A stretch of 64,000 nt of DNA from Gammaproteobacteria bacterium (GTDB lineage: Bacteria; Pseudomonadota; Gammaproteobacteria; HTCC5015): contig JAFGLM010000038.1 of assembly GCA_016928055.1 (NCBI GenBank), positions 1 through 64,000 on the forward strand. Reading direction: 5' to 3'. This document shows, piece after piece, positions 42,624 through 51,438 of this stretch (position 1 is its first letter; every line of letters begins with the position of its first letter). The notes under the pieces were generated by a model, which had not been told where the DNA came from, searched no databases, and worked only from the letters and a program-made list of their open reading frames with translations. A program made the translations under genes and the position numbers.

Positions 42624-43070
42624 ATGAAAGGATTAAAGCTTTTTGGCATCACCTTGTTTGCGGCTGTACTGGGGGGCTGTGCGTCGACGGGTGCTGATAT
42701 ACCCAGGGTCAGCGATATGCTGCGCGAAAGCACCGGGCAAAACGGCCGTGCCTGTGTCAGGCAAATGGATATCCGAAGTTACGGCGTTCTGGATAACGAT
42801 GTTGTGAGTATTAACGCAACAAGAAAATATTATCTCGCCACCGTCTGGCCCGGTTGCAATGATCTGCAGACTTCGATGCGTGCCATGTTCAAGGGCGGTT
42901 TTGGAGAAGTATGTGGCGGTTCAACAAATAAAATTGCTACCGGCGGTGATCAGTGTGTCATCAGGCAGATGTTTGAATTCAAAAGCCGAGATGAGGCGTT
43001 TGAAACGTATAATGCTTTAATGGAAAAGCGTAAGGAAATGAGGGAAGCGGCGGATTCGAAGGTGGATTGA
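42624..43070 (+). CDS. Small predicted lipoprotein
   Basis: A 148-residue lipoprotein of unknown function. The signal peptide ends in the lipobox LGGC with Cys19 as the lipidated residue. The mature part contains several cysteines (ACVRQMD, GCNDLQ, VCGGS, QCVIRQ), which may form disulfides in the periplasm. The start ATG 42624 has GGAGG ten bases upstream and is preferred over the GTG at 42609. It resembles the small DUF6491-like lipoprotein families, but this is not certain. It has its own promoter region after the arsM terminator. Confidence 0.78.
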   Translation: MKGLKLFGITLFAAVLGGCASTGADIPRVSDMLRESTGQNGRACVRQMDIRSYGVLDNDVVSINATRKYYLATVWPGCNDLQTSMRAMFKGGFGEVCGGSTNKIATGGDQCVIRQMFEFKSRDEAFETYNALMEKRKEMREAADSKVD

Positions 43071-43154
43071 GTAGCGGAGAGGTTTCCTTGCATTTATCTA
43101 ACCTTCAGCCTATGCTATAGACCAGTCTCAGACTAGTATTTGGGGTTTCAGTTT

Positions 43155-43406
43155 ATGAAAAAAGTCGGTTCCTATGAAGCCAAGACTCATTTGCCGCGCA
43201 TGCTGCATGAGGTAGCGGAGCGGGGTGAAAATTATTTGATTACCAAAAACGACAGGCCGGTCGCCCGCCTGAGCCCGGTTGAGAATACTGTGCAACGCAA
43301 CCCATCGGACGTTATCGCAGATATCCAGGCATTAAAAACCAGACAGGATTGTTCGGATGTTACCTGGGAAGAAGTGACGGATGCCATACAGATGGGACGG
43401 CGCTGA
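43155..43406 (+). CDS. Phd/YefM-family antitoxin
   Basis: An 83-residue antitoxin: MKKVGSYEAKTHLPRMLHEVAERGENYLITKNDRPVARL is the typical Phd/YefM DNA-binding half, and the C-terminal part (LKTRQDCSDVTWEEVTDAI) would bind the toxin. The start ATG 43155 is preferred over 43140. It is separated by one base from the toxin start. As in related pairs, the complex should repress its own promoter. Confidence 0.9.
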   Translation: MKKVGSYEAKTHLPRMLHEVAERGENYLITKNDRPVARLSPVENTVQRNPSDVIADIQALKTRQDCSDVTWEEVTDAIQMGRR

Positions 43407-43407
43407 A

Positions 43408-43824
43408 ATGGTTATCGATTGTTCTGTAACCATGCCGTGGTTGTTGAAGAACGATAAAACAAATTATTCGACAAAGGTGCTGCTATCACTGGCGAATCAA
43501 GCAGCGTTAGTACCTCGGCTGTGGTTTCTTGAAGTTGCGAATGTATTACTTGTTTTCGAACGTCGTAAGCGTATTACGCAGGCGGAGTCAGGTCGCTTTA
43601 TCGAGTTATTGACACAACTGCCGGTTGAAGTGGATGACAGCGTATATCATCGTGTGTTTGATGCTGTGATCAGCCTTGCGCGTGAGCAAGTACTCTCTCT
43701 TTATGACGCGGTTTATCTGGAATTGTCCATGCGCACTGGGATGCCATTGGCTACGCTGGATAAAGGGTTGATAAGAGCTGCAAGGAAAGTTGGTGTGGAG
43801 GTCGTTAGATTTCGTTCGTCATAA
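43408..43824 (+). CDS. VapC-type PIN-domain toxin
   Basis: A 138-residue PIN-domain ribonuclease. The acidic metal-binding residues appear as Asp4 (MVIDCSV), Glu42 (FLEVANVL), Asp100 (SLYDAVYLEL) and Asp118 (ATLDKGL), so the active site looks complete. ATG 43408, directly after the antitoxin stop, is preferred over the in-frame 43381. Family members cleave tRNA or rRNA when released from the antitoxin. This appears to be the only intact classical toxin-antitoxin pair in the region. Confidence 0.9.
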   Translation: MVIDCSVTMPWLLKNDKTNYSTKVLLSLANQAALVPRLWFLEVANVLLVFERRKRITQAESGRFIELLTQLPVEVDDSVYHRVFDAVISLAREQVLSLYDAVYLELSMRTGMPLATLDKGLIRAARKVGVEVVRFRSS

Positions 43825-43935
43825 TTTAATTGAAGTGGTGACCTGTATTTGTGGCTCAGCTAAGTACAACTCTTTATCTTTTCCCGGGCAAATAAAGATA
43901 TAGAATTTGCAACCTTATTTGCTGTCAGGAAGTGT

Positions 43936-44763
43936 ATGCGGATCGTTTCTTTCGATGCGTTTCGTACTTTAGATATCCCAGGTGTTACTTATATTAAACC
44001 TGAAAATTATCAGGCGCACCTGGAGCTATTACAAAAGTCTGATTGGTTATTGTTTCCGGAGTATTGGCAAGTTAACAGCCTTTTCTATGGATTGGGCTGT
44101 CGCATATTCCCCAGTATTGCCAGTTACCATCTGGGCTACGACAAGGTGGAAACGACGCGTGCATTGCAGCTTGTATGCCCGGACAATTTGCCGCAAACCG
44201 AGATATACGCAAATACTCCCGAATCAGTCCGGTCGATCCTGCAGCGGTTTTCATTTCCTTTTGTTGCCAAGATTCCACGTAGCAGTGAAGGGCGAGGCGT
44301 CTTTTTGATCGAGAACAAGGATGACTGGAATGCTTATCAATGCAACCAGACTGTTTTATATGTGCAGGAATATTTACCCATAGACTGTGATTTGCGGGTG
44401 GTGGTGATCGGCAGGAAGGTTGTTGCCAGTTACTGGCGCTTGCAGTCGGCCGATGGTTTTCATAACAATCTTGCCGCGGGTGGAACCATTGATTTTTCAC
44501 CGGCTCCGGAGCAGGCGCTTGCGTTGATTAAGGAAATTGCATGCAGGCTGAATATTAACCATGCCGCATTTGATGTTGCCCTGGTAAACGGCCAACCCTA
44601 TATTTTTGAATTCAATCGCCTGTTCGGTAACCGGGGTTTGGTTGAGCAGAATATCAAACCTGCAACTTTGATCTATGCATACCTGCTCAGTTTGCAATCT
44701 CCGGGCAAAACTCCGGCAACCGGCAAGGGCAGACGAAAAACAAAATGGCGCAAGGCTGGTTAA
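43936..44763 (+). CDS. RimK-like ATP-grasp protein
   Basis: A 275-residue orphan ATP-grasp enzyme. The ATP-grasp core is seen in FPFVAKIPRSSEGRGVFLIENKDDW (near residues 112-136), YVQEYLPIDCDLRVVVIG and FEFNRLFGNRGL, with the Glu/Asn metal residues in the last. RimK-like enzymes ligate amino acids to carboxylates. No precursor peptide or partner substrate was found nearby. The C-terminal tail is strongly basic (GKGRRKTKWRKAG), which could bind nucleic acid or anionic polymer. A small barrel protein is encoded convergently behind it. Confidence 0.82.
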   Translation: MRIVSFDAFRTLDIPGVTYIKPENYQAHLELLQKSDWLLFPEYWQVNSLFYGLGCRIFPSIASYHLGYDKVETTRALQLVCPDNLPQTEIYANTPESVRSILQRFSFPFVAKIPRSSEGRGVFLIENKDDWNAYQCNQTVLYVQEYLPIDCDLRVVVIGRKVVASYWRLQSADGFHNNLAAGGTIDFSPAPEQALALIKEIACRLNINHAAFDVALVNGQPYIFEFNRLFGNRGLVEQNIKPATLIYAYLLSLQSPGKTPATGKGRRKTKWRKAG

Positions 44764-44776
44764 TAATTCTTGTCTA

Positions 44777-45298
44777 TTAAAAACCAACACTGATACCCAC
44801 CCTATAAACCCACGGATCGGCGTAGGGGCTGTTAACCTCATCATAGTCAACGTTATAAAGCGCTGTTGCATAAGCGTAGGTATTCTGTCCAATTGGTTGC
44901 GATACGCCGCCTCCCGCCAACAAACTTGAATGTTGCCGCCTTTCGGTGGTTAAACCAGGATAAATATAGACTTCATAATCCAGATATTCATACTCGGCCT
45001 GCAGGTAGGCGGAAGACGAAACATGCAGGCGCACAAAGACGGTTGCGCCATAGTCCTCGGTTTTGAGTTCCGGTTCGTAACGGCTGTCGGACCGCCAGCG
45101 ATACATTGCGCTGACGCCGGCTGATAATTGCGGAGTAAAATGCATGCCGACCATGGGTGAAATTTCAACGTAATCGACATCGCCAAAGGTCAGGCCAATA
45201 CTGCCGCCGTAATAAACATCCGCTGCTTCCTGGCATAAAGAGATTTGCGGAATAAAGCCGATCAGTACGGCAATAGCTATTTTCAGTTTTTGTTTCAT
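44777..45298 (-). CDS. Predicted outer-membrane beta-barrel protein
   Basis: A 173-residue protein with a signal peptide (LKIAIAVLIGFIPQISLC, cleaved near residue 22) and alternating hydrophobic strands rich in Tyr and Gly (YYGGSIGLTFGDVDYVEISPM, LSAGVSAMYRW, ending VYRVGISVGF). The aromatic C-terminal Phe is a typical outer-membrane insertion signal. The size fits an eight-stranded barrel. No homologous family was recognised. It is convergent with the ATP-grasp gene 13 bases away. Confidence 0.72.
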   Translation of the reverse strand: MKQKLKIAIAVLIGFIPQISLCQEAADVYYGGSIGLTFGDVDYVEISPMVGMHFTPQLSAGVSAMYRWRSDSRYEPELKTEDYGATVFVRLHVSSSAYLQAEYEYLDYEVYIYPGLTTERRQHSSLLAGGGVSQPIGQNTYAYATALYNVDYDEVNSPYADPWVYRVGISVGF

Positions 45299-45490
45299 GC
45301 CAGATCCTTTTGTTGGATGTTTATAGGTGGAAGACAGAGTATCTTATAGCTTCTCTTTGCAGATTTTCAGTGATTTGTTATACAACTTCATCTCATAACT
45401 GAATATAACTTACAAAAAGCGATCTGAAGTTGCTCTCGTCTGTTTATTTGTCCAGAATAGGCCACCCGATATTTTGCGAGCGATTTAGGA

Positions 45491-46003
45491 ATGACGGAAC
45501 TGGATATTGGCTGCGGACCGAATAAAGTAGCAGGTTGTTATGGGGTGGATATCCATCCTTATGAAGGCGTTGATCAGGTTTTTAATTTTGATCAGACACC
45601 GTGGCCGCTGAAAAGCAGTTCTTATACGCGACTCTATGCGCGGCATATTATTGAGCATGTTGCCGATATTCCCAAATTTATGAATGAAATCCATCGGGTT
45701 GGCAAAGCCGGCGCGATAGTTGAAATTATTACGCCCCATTTTTCGTCGATTGATTCCTGACAGGATCCGTCACATCGTTGGCATCTGTCATCCGGTTGGT
45801 ACAAAGTATTTACCGAGGCCTATCTATCGTCGCAGGTGGAATGCTTCAGGCATCTTGATACGAAAGTCGCTTTTTCCAGAGGTCTGCTGAGTCGAATGGG
45901 TTTACTGATAACCAAACTTGGGGGATTGAAATTCTGGGAAAAACATTTCGCGTTTATATTCAGGGCCCGCAATATTACGACGCGGCTGGAGATCGTAAAG
46001 TAA
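45491..46003 (+). pseudogene. Class I SAM methyltransferase with an in-frame TGA
   Basis: The first 89 codons give ELDIGCGPNKVAGCYGVDI (SAM-binding loop) and YARHIIEHVADIPKFMNEIHRV, typical of a small class I methyltransferase. TGA at 45758-45760 (codon 90) stops the frame, but the same frame continues for 80 more codons with matching family sequence (QDPSHRWHLSSGWY ... FRARNITTRLEIVK) to TAA at 46001-46003. No frame change is needed. A point nonsense mutation is the simplest explanation. No pairing like a bacterial selenocysteine insertion element was seen after the TGA. Confidence 0.75.
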
Positions 46004-46037
46004 TTTGGCCGGATCAGATTCATAACCGGTTTACGGT

Positions 46038-46502
46038 TTAATGCATTTCTTTTTCTTTAAACCAGCTCTGTAGAATCACTGCAGCGGCGAATTTATCAAT
46101 ATCCTCCTTTCTGATCTGTCGCCGCCGTTCGCCGCTTTGTCGAAGCTTTTTTAAAAGCTCTTCGGCGGTTACGGAACTGTACCGTTCATCAAACAAATAT
46201 ACCGGCAAGCTGAAACGTTGTTCGATATGCCCGGCGAATTTTCTTGCCGCGGCGGTGGCTGTGCTGTCACTGCCATCTGCATTTAATGGTAAGCCAATAA
46301 CAAAACAGTTCGGTTGCCATTGTCTTTGTAATTTTTCAATTTCATGCCAGTCCGGCGTACCGTTTTTACAGATTAATGTTGTCAGGGGTTGCGCGGTTTG
46401 GGTAAGCGATTGACCGACAGCAATACCCAGTCGTCGCAAGCCGAAATCAAAGGCGAGGATTGTCTGATTGTTGCTGATGGAAGGATCAGCCATGCCCGGC
46501 AT
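46038..46502 (-). CDS. ruvX: RuvX/YqgF, Holliday-junction-resolvase-like pre-16S rRNA nuclease
   Basis: A 154-residue RNase H-fold nuclease. ILAFDFGLRRLGIAVGQ carries the first catalytic Asp, CFVIGLPLNADGS follows, and FDERYSSVTAEELL and DKFAAAVILQSWF complete the active site. The enzyme matures the 5' end of 16S rRNA. Its start overlaps the yqgE stop by 17 bases; ATG 46493 is an alternative start. This gene marks the return to conserved backbone on the right side of the accessory region. Confidence 0.94.
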   Translation of the reverse strand: MPGMADPSISNNQTILAFDFGLRRLGIAVGQSLTQTAQPLTTLICKNGTPDWHEIEKLQRQWQPNCFVIGLPLNADGSDSTATAAARKFAGHIEQRFSLPVYLFDERYSSVTAEELLKKLRQSGERRRQIRKEDIDKFAAAVILQSWFKEKEMH

Positions 46503-47058
46503 CGTGACTTAACAGACTCATATCAACGCCGATGGCTCTGGCCGCGGTATCCCACAATTGTTCACGAGGAGTAGTAAATAACATGTCACTGTCAGCCGGA
46601 TGTGTTAACCAGGCATTATCCGCCAGCTCGTTTTCCAACTGCCCTGCGCCCCAACCGGCATAACCCAAAGCAATGATCGCCTGCTCAGGGCCATTGCCGT
46701 CGGCGATGGAACGCAGAATGTCGATGGAGGTGGTAAGGCCCATATCATCGGCAATACCGAGAGTGTTTTCCCAGTCGCCTACGGGCCGGTGCAGAATAAA
46801 TCCGTTTTCCGGGCAGACCGGGCCACCGGCCATAATCTGAGTGTTAGCGGTTTCCGGTTTGATACATTTCAGTTTTAACTGTACGAACAATTCGCTTAAG
46901 GTGATCGTGGTCGGGCGGTTAACCACCAGTCCGATGGCGCCGTGCTGATCATGTTCGCAAATCAAGGTAACCGAACGCGAAAAATTCGGATCGCGTAAAT
47001 CGGGCATCGCGATCAAAAAATGATTTTTCAGGGTCAGGTTGTTATTGGATGAAGGCAT
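46486..47058 (-). CDS. yqgE: YqgE/AlgH-family protein
   Basis: A 190-residue protein of the YqgE/AlgH (UPF0301) family. NHFLIAMPDLRDPNFSRSVTLICEHDQHGAIGLVVNRP is diagnostic, together with VMAGGPVCPENGFILHRP-like and GYAGWGAGQLENELADNAWL. In Pseudomonas the homologue affects alginate and stress gene expression, but the activity is unknown. It is the middle gene of the tonB-yqgE-ruvX order, conserved beside gshB. Confidence 0.94.
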   Translation of the reverse strand: MPSSNNNLTLKNHFLIAMPDLRDPNFSRSVTLICEHDQHGAIGLVVNRPTTITLSELFVQLKLKCIKPETANTQIMAGGPVCPENGFILHRPVGDWENTLGIADDMGLTTSIDILRSIADGNGPEQAIIALGYAGWGAGQLENELADNAWLTHPADSDMLFTTPREQLWDTAARAIGVDMSLLSHDAGHG

Positions 47059-47067
47059 TGTTTGAGA

Positions 47068-47946
47068 TTAGCGTGTCGCCAAACCCCCGTTTGAAAATTG
47101 CCAGGTACGGACGATTTCCAGACGATCAGCGGTTTTGCGCAAGTCCTGATTAAACGGTGGAAAAGGTGAGGCGAGTTCGACGATTCGCCTTGCGGCATCG
47201 TCAAGTAACTGATTGCCTGATGATTGTAATAGGTTTACTTCCACCACATTGCCGTCCCAGTTGAGTTCTACTTCCAGCATTAAGCTGCCTTCCAGGCCGT
47301 CGCGGCTGGCTTTTTCGGGATAATTAAGATTACCGATACGTTCGACTTTTTCCACCCAGCTGTACATATAACGTGCAGGAATATATTCGTGGGTATTCGC
47401 GGTCAACACCATTTTCTTGGGCCGCTTGGCGTAGGTTTCTTTGGCCAGACTGAGCTCGGCGGTCAGGCGCGCAATTTCCAGATCGTAATCCAGCTTATCG
47501 TCATTTTTTTCGCGCTTCAGTGCGGATTCGTTTTTTCGCTCCTGCTGCTGCGTTTTGTCATTTGCATATAGCTGCGTAAGCAACGGCAATTGTTCGGTTT
47601 CAGAAATCTCCGGACTACCGCCGCGCAGCGGTTGCGGTGCGATACCGGTGGTATCGGTGACTTCTGTGGAAACGAAAGGATTACTCGGTCGGTTACGTTC
47701 GTCGCTTTCGCCGCCACCCTGTTGGCTGATAGGTGCCAGGTAATCGGCTTTCTCGGAACGGGTATTGTTACGATCCTGTACCAGAATTACTTCCAGTGAA
47801 GCGGGCGGGTCCAGCCTGGCCAGATCCAGCGGGCTGAATGCCACCCCGAGGATCAGAACGGCGTGCAGGGCGGCAGCCAGAAAAACTGTCAGCCCAAGTC
47901 GATCAGCGGCAGTAATAATCGGTGCATTGGCCGTTGCAGCAGTCAT
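47068..47946 (-). CDS. TonB-family energy transducer
   Basis: A 292-residue periplasm-spanning protein. One N-terminal membrane helix (LGLTVFLAAALHAVLILGVAF, residues 17-37) precedes a long Gln/Glu/Lys-rich spacer and a C-terminal TonB domain (YMYSWVEKVERIGNLNYPEKASRDGLEGSLML ... SPFPPFNQDLRKTADRLEIVRTWQF). The Pro-rich linker typical of iron-transport TonB is absent. At this position in P. aeruginosa lies tonB3, required for twitching motility; the same role is inferred here. Confidence 0.9.
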   Translation of the reverse strand: MTAATANAPIITAADRLGLTVFLAAALHAVLILGVAFSPLDLARLDPPASLEVILVQDRNNTRSEKADYLAPISQQGGGESDERNRPSNPFVSTEVTDTTGIAPQPLRGGSPEISETEQLPLLTQLYANDKTQQQERKNESALKREKNDDKLDYDLEIARLTAELSLAKETYAKRPKKMVLTANTHEYIPARYMYSWVEKVERIGNLNYPEKASRDGLEGSLMLEVELNWDGNVVEVNLLQSSGNQLLDDAARRIVELASPFPPFNQDLRKTADRLEIVRTWQFSNGGLATR

Positions 47947-48034
47947 TCAGATTATTTCGGTTTTTGCGACATAGCGGGTTAGATTGTAACGATTTCCGAG
48001 GGTTCTGGATAAACAAGGTTTAACAAAACAGCCT

Positions 48035-48991
48035 TTATTGCCTGGCGGCAAGTGAATCGGCGACACAGTCCATCAACTGACCGGCGATATCGACGCCATA
48101 TATGGCGTCGAGTTCGCGAATACAGGTTGGACTGGTGACATTAATTTCGGTCAGATAGTCACCGATCACATCAAGACCGGCAAAAACAATGCCCATCTGC
48201 TTTAGCGTCGGGCCCACCGCTGCACAGATTTCAGCGTCGCGGGCCGTCAATTGACGTCCAACCCCACTGCCACCGGCTGCTAAATTACCCCGTAATTCAC
48301 CTTCGGCCGGCAGTCGCGCCAGTGCGTAAGGTATCGGTTCACCGTTGATTAACAGCAATCGTTTATCACCATCACGGATGGCCGGGATGTAGCGTTGCGC
48401 CATCACGGTGTTGCGATCACCCTGGGTCATGGTTTCCAGTATGACGCTGGTGTTCTGGTCACCTTGTTGAATGCGAAAAATCGACTGTCCGCCCATGCCG
48501 TCGAGTGGTTTGATGACGATATCGCGATATTCGTCCAGAAAAGCGCGTAAGCGTGATGATTCTGCTGTCACAAGTGTCGGCGGGCAGAATTCGCTAAACC
48601 AGTTGATAAACAATTTTTCGTTAATTAAGCGCAGACTGTCCGGACGGTTAACAACCAGAACACCGCTATCGACTGCTCGTTGCAGCAGGTTGCAGGTGTA
48701 GATGTATTCCATATTGTAAGGTGGATCGACCCGCATCAGGATAAGGTCGAGTTCACTGAGCGGTTTTTCGACGGCGGGTTGCAAATCAAACCAGTGTTGC
48801 GGATCGTCGGCAACGGTCACGGTCTGCATGGCAGCCGCCGCGACACCATCGCGCAAATACAAATCCTTTTGCAGCATATAGTGCAAGGTCCAGCCGCGTT
48901 TTTGCGCCGCCAGCAACATCGCCAAAGTGGAGTCTTTTTTCTGTTTGATGGAGGCAATCGGGTCCATCACCACGCCGAGTTGAATCGTCAT
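48035..48991 (-). CDS. gshB: Glutathione synthetase GshB
   Basis: A 318-residue ATP-grasp enzyme that adds glycine to gamma-glutamylcysteine. LGVVMDPIASIKQKKDSTLAML, LILMRVDPPYNMEYIY, DIVIKPLDGMGGQSIFRI and the C-terminal GLDVIGDYLTEINVTSPTC are diagnostic. Its start overlaps the gshA stop by 4 bases, so both glutathione genes form one operon. Confidence 0.97.
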   Translation of the reverse strand: MTIQLGVVMDPIASIKQKKDSTLAMLLAAQKRGWTLHYMLQKDLYLRDGVAAAAMQTVTVADDPQHWFDLQPAVEKPLSELDLILMRVDPPYNMEYIYTCNLLQRAVDSGVLVVNRPDSLRLINEKLFINWFSEFCPPTLVTAESSRLRAFLDEYRDIVIKPLDGMGGQSIFRIQQGDQNTSVILETMTQGDRNTVMAQRYIPAIRDGDKRLLLINGEPIPYALARLPAEGELRGNLAAGGSGVGRQLTARDAEICAAVGPTLKQMGIVFAGLDVIGDYLTEINVTSPTCIRELDAIYGVDIAGQLMDCVADSLAARQ

Positions 48992-50289
48992 GCCGCCAGC
49001 TCAATCGCTGCGCATTCCCGCGCGGCAGCCAGCAGGGCCAGGCGCGCAATGACGCCATAAGCATAAAATCGGTTCGGCTCTGCATTGGGGCTACAGTGAC
49101 GATCCGGCGAGCAGCAGGCATCGGCAAAGGCCAATGGCTCAAAATGCATGCCGGGCGAGTTAAGGTTTTCGGTCTGGGTTTTGCCGCTGTGAACACGGTA
49201 AAAACCGCCGATGACAAAATGGTCAATCATATAAACAACCGGCTCTGCAACCGAGTTACCGTTGAGCGTTTCGGAGGTGTAAACACCTTCCTGAATAATC
49301 ACTTTATGGATTTTCTGGCCTTCCTTGGTGGCGTCCATACGGGTACGCTGCTTGCGATTCAGCTGGCCGATTTCCTCAACGCTGCTGACGGTCATCACGC
49401 CCATACCGTAGGAACCGGAATCCGCCTTGATAAAGACAAACGGTTTTTTATCAATTTTATATTCGGTGTATTTGGCCTGAATCTGGCTGAGCAATTCGCC
49501 GACATGTTTTTCCAGGCACTCGTAGCCTTCGCGTTTCATGAAATCGATACAACCGCAATTGCGACTGAGCGGGTCAATCAGCCAGGGGTCGAGTTCAAGC
49601 AGACCGGCGAATTCGGTGGCGAGATCGCGGTAAACCGCAAAGTGCTGTGATTTCAAACGGTTACTCCAGCCCAGTTGCAGGGGTGGAATAATGTGTTGCT
49701 TGAGATTTTCGAGGATCTCGGGACGGCCGGCACTCAAATCATTGTTGAGCAGAATGGCACAGGGGGTGCTGTCAGCGACCCGCAGTTTGTCATTTTCACG
49801 CCGTATCGGTTCGAGTTTGAGTGTCCGGCCGGATGGCAATTCGATCTGTTTACCGTCACCGATATCCGGCAGCAAAGAGCCGATCCTGACCGCATAACCG
49901 GCCTGCTGGACAATCTGTTGCAGGGTTGCAACGCTCTCCAGATAGAACAGGTTACGGGTATGGTTTTCCGGGATGATCAGGACCTCATAAGCGTCTGCAC
50001 ACAGTCTTTGCATGGCTGACTGCGTCGCGTGATACGCTAGCGGCAGAAAGCCGGGATTAAGATTGTTAAATCCGGCCGGAAACAGATTGGTATCGACCGG
50101 TGCCAGTTTGAAACCGGCATTACGCAAGTCCACTGAAGCATAGAAAGGTGCCGGCGTTCGTGACCATTGGCGCCTGAACCATGCTTCAATCCGGCTTTGA
50201 TGCTCCAGTATTTGAGTTTCAATCAGCTCGAGGGGACCGCTGTTCGCAGTCGTTAAGTGTGGAACCATTTGCGGAGCGTGCACGTTCAT
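48988..50289 (-). CDS. gshA: Glutamate-cysteine ligase GshA (proteobacterial ATP-grasp-like type)
   Basis: A 433-residue glutamate-cysteine ligase of the type found in acidithiobacilli and other gammaproteobacteria rather than the E. coli type. Signatures are FYASVDLRNAGFKLAPVDTNLFPAGFNNL, IIPENHTRNLFYLES, FIKADSGSYGMGVMTV, and EPVVYMIDHFVIGGFYRVH. It catalyses the first and usually limiting step of glutathione synthesis. In the Pseudomonas version of this locus only gshB is present, so the gshA-gshB pairing distinguishes this lineage. Confidence 0.93.
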   Translation of the reverse strand: MNVHAPQMVPHLTTANSGPLELIETQILEHQSRIEAWFRRQWSRTPAPFYASVDLRNAGFKLAPVDTNLFPAGFNNLNPGFLPLAYHATQSAMQRLCADAYEVLIIPENHTRNLFYLESVATLQQIVQQAGYAVRIGSLLPDIGDGKQIELPSGRTLKLEPIRRENDKLRVADSTPCAILLNNDLSAGRPEILENLKQHIIPPLQLGWSNRLKSQHFAVYRDLATEFAGLLELDPWLIDPLSRNCGCIDFMKREGYECLEKHVGELLSQIQAKYTEYKIDKKPFVFIKADSGSYGMGVMTVSSVEEIGQLNRKQRTRMDATKEGQKIHKVIIQEGVYTSETLNGNSVAEPVVYMIDHFVIGGFYRVHSGKTQTENLNSPGMHFEPLAFADACCSPDRHCSPNAEPNRFYAYGVIARLALLAAARECAAIELAA

Positions 50290-50609
50290 TGCATAGCAGT
50301 CTATCAGTGGTTAGTGGAGTAAAGTGTAACGCATATGGATATACGGAGTGCAAAACCGTCAAAATAGACTAAATCCAGGGTCAGAAGTGCCGCTATCCAT
50401 TGTAATGGCCGCCAACTAGACCTCATTCTTACGGTAATCCTCAGGAATATTTGCTAAGTGCTTTATTTAACGGGGTTTTTATTGATAAAGTCTGGCAGTT
50501 AAGCTAAATTCCGATGAGGGTGGAAAACTCCGGAGACAGTTGTAACAGGTGTGTCGATTTTTCGGCGCGAAGTGACTTATACATGGCGATATGCAGAATT
50601 TGAAGGTAA
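50290..50609 (+). other. 320-bp divergent promoter region between gshA and pilG
   Basis: This gap must hold promoters for leftward gshA-gshB and rightward pilG. No riboswitch, small RNA or unambiguous -35/-10 pair was identified. GAAGGTAAATG just before 50610 serves as the pilG ribosome-binding region. Confidence 0.5.
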
Positions 50610-50999
50610 ATGATGGGTGAGCTCTCCGGCTTGAAGGTAATGGTGATTGACGACAGTAAAACGATCCGTCGAACGGCGGAAAGCTTACTGAAGAAGGCCG
50701 GTTGCGATGTCATCACGGCAAGCGATGGCTTTGAAGCTCTGGCCAAAATCACTGAAACCAAGCCTGACATAATTTTTGTCGATATTCTGATGCCGCGCCT
50801 GGACGGTTATCAGACCTGCGCATTAATCAAAAACAGCAGTCATTTCAGAACGACTCCCGTCATTATGCTTTCCAGTAAGGACAGCATCTTTGATCGTGCG
50901 CGGGGCCGGATTGTCGGTTCGGAACAGTATTTAACCAAGCCGTTCACCAAGGAAGATTTGCTGGGTGCAATCAAACAGCATGTTGGCAAGGCGGCATAG
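50610..50999 (+). CDS. pilG: PilG, type IV pilus response regulator
   Basis: A 129-residue single receiver domain. VMVIDDSKTIRRTAESLL holds the acidic pocket, IIFVDILMPRLDG the phospho-acceptor Asp, and the conserved Lys is in EQYLTKPF. PilG is the phosphorylation target of ChpA that promotes pilus extension. It is the first gene of the Pil-Chp operon. Confidence 0.95.
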   Translation: MMGELSGLKVMVIDDSKTIRRTAESLLKKAGCDVITASDGFEALAKITETKPDIIFVDILMPRLDGYQTCALIKNSSHFRTTPVIMLSSKDSIFDRARGRIVGSEQYLTKPFTKEDLLGAIKQHVGKAA

Positions 51000-51066
51000 T
51001 GATGCAAGCGATAATGGATTATTGGGTAACGAGCCAGGTTATTAGCTTATTTGCAAGGGTAGGCCT

Positions 51067-51429
51067 ATGAAAGTGTTAATCATTGATGATTCACCGACTG
51101 AAGCACATGTCATCAAGGGCTATTTAAGCCGTAATGATATGGAGGTGCTGGTTGCGCACGATGCCGAAGAAGGTATAAAAGTAGCGAAAGAAGAATTACC
51201 GGATGCGATTTTGATGGATGTCGTCATGCCCGGCATGAATGGATTTCAAGCAACCCGGTTTCTGACCAAGGATCCGCTAACTGCCAATATTCCTATCATT
51301 ATTCTCACCACCAAAGGTGCTGAGACTGATCGCGTTTGGGGTATGCGGCAGGGTGCGATGGATTACCTGGTTAAACCGATTGAAGAGAATGATTTAATCG
51401 GACGGCTTAAGTCGTTGCTGACAAGGTAG
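51067..51429 (+). CDS. pilH: PilH, type IV pilus response regulator
   Basis: A 120-residue single receiver domain. VLIIDDSPTEAHVIKGYLS, ILMDVVMPGMNGFQATR and the MDYLVKP lysine give a complete receiver. In Pseudomonas PilH opposes PilG, probably as a phosphate sink or activator of retraction. It lies 67 bases after pilG and 9 bases before pilI. Confidence 0.95.
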   Translation: MKVLIIDDSPTEAHVIKGYLSRNDMEVLVAHDAEEGIKVAKEELPDAILMDVVMPGMNGFQATRFLTKDPLTANIPIIILTTKGAETDRVWGMRQGAMDYLVKPIEENDLIGRLKSLLTR

Positions 51430-51438
51430 TCATAGGCT

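Noticed and set aside
45758..45800. Selenocysteine at the in-frame TGA of the methyltransferase
   Set aside because: No convincing hairpin with the features of a bacterial insertion element follows the TGA, and the family does not use selenocysteine. A nonsense mutation is simpler.
50290..50609. Cyclic-di-GMP or other riboswitch in front of pilG
   Set aside because: No match to the conserved core of a known riboswitch class could be seen by eye.
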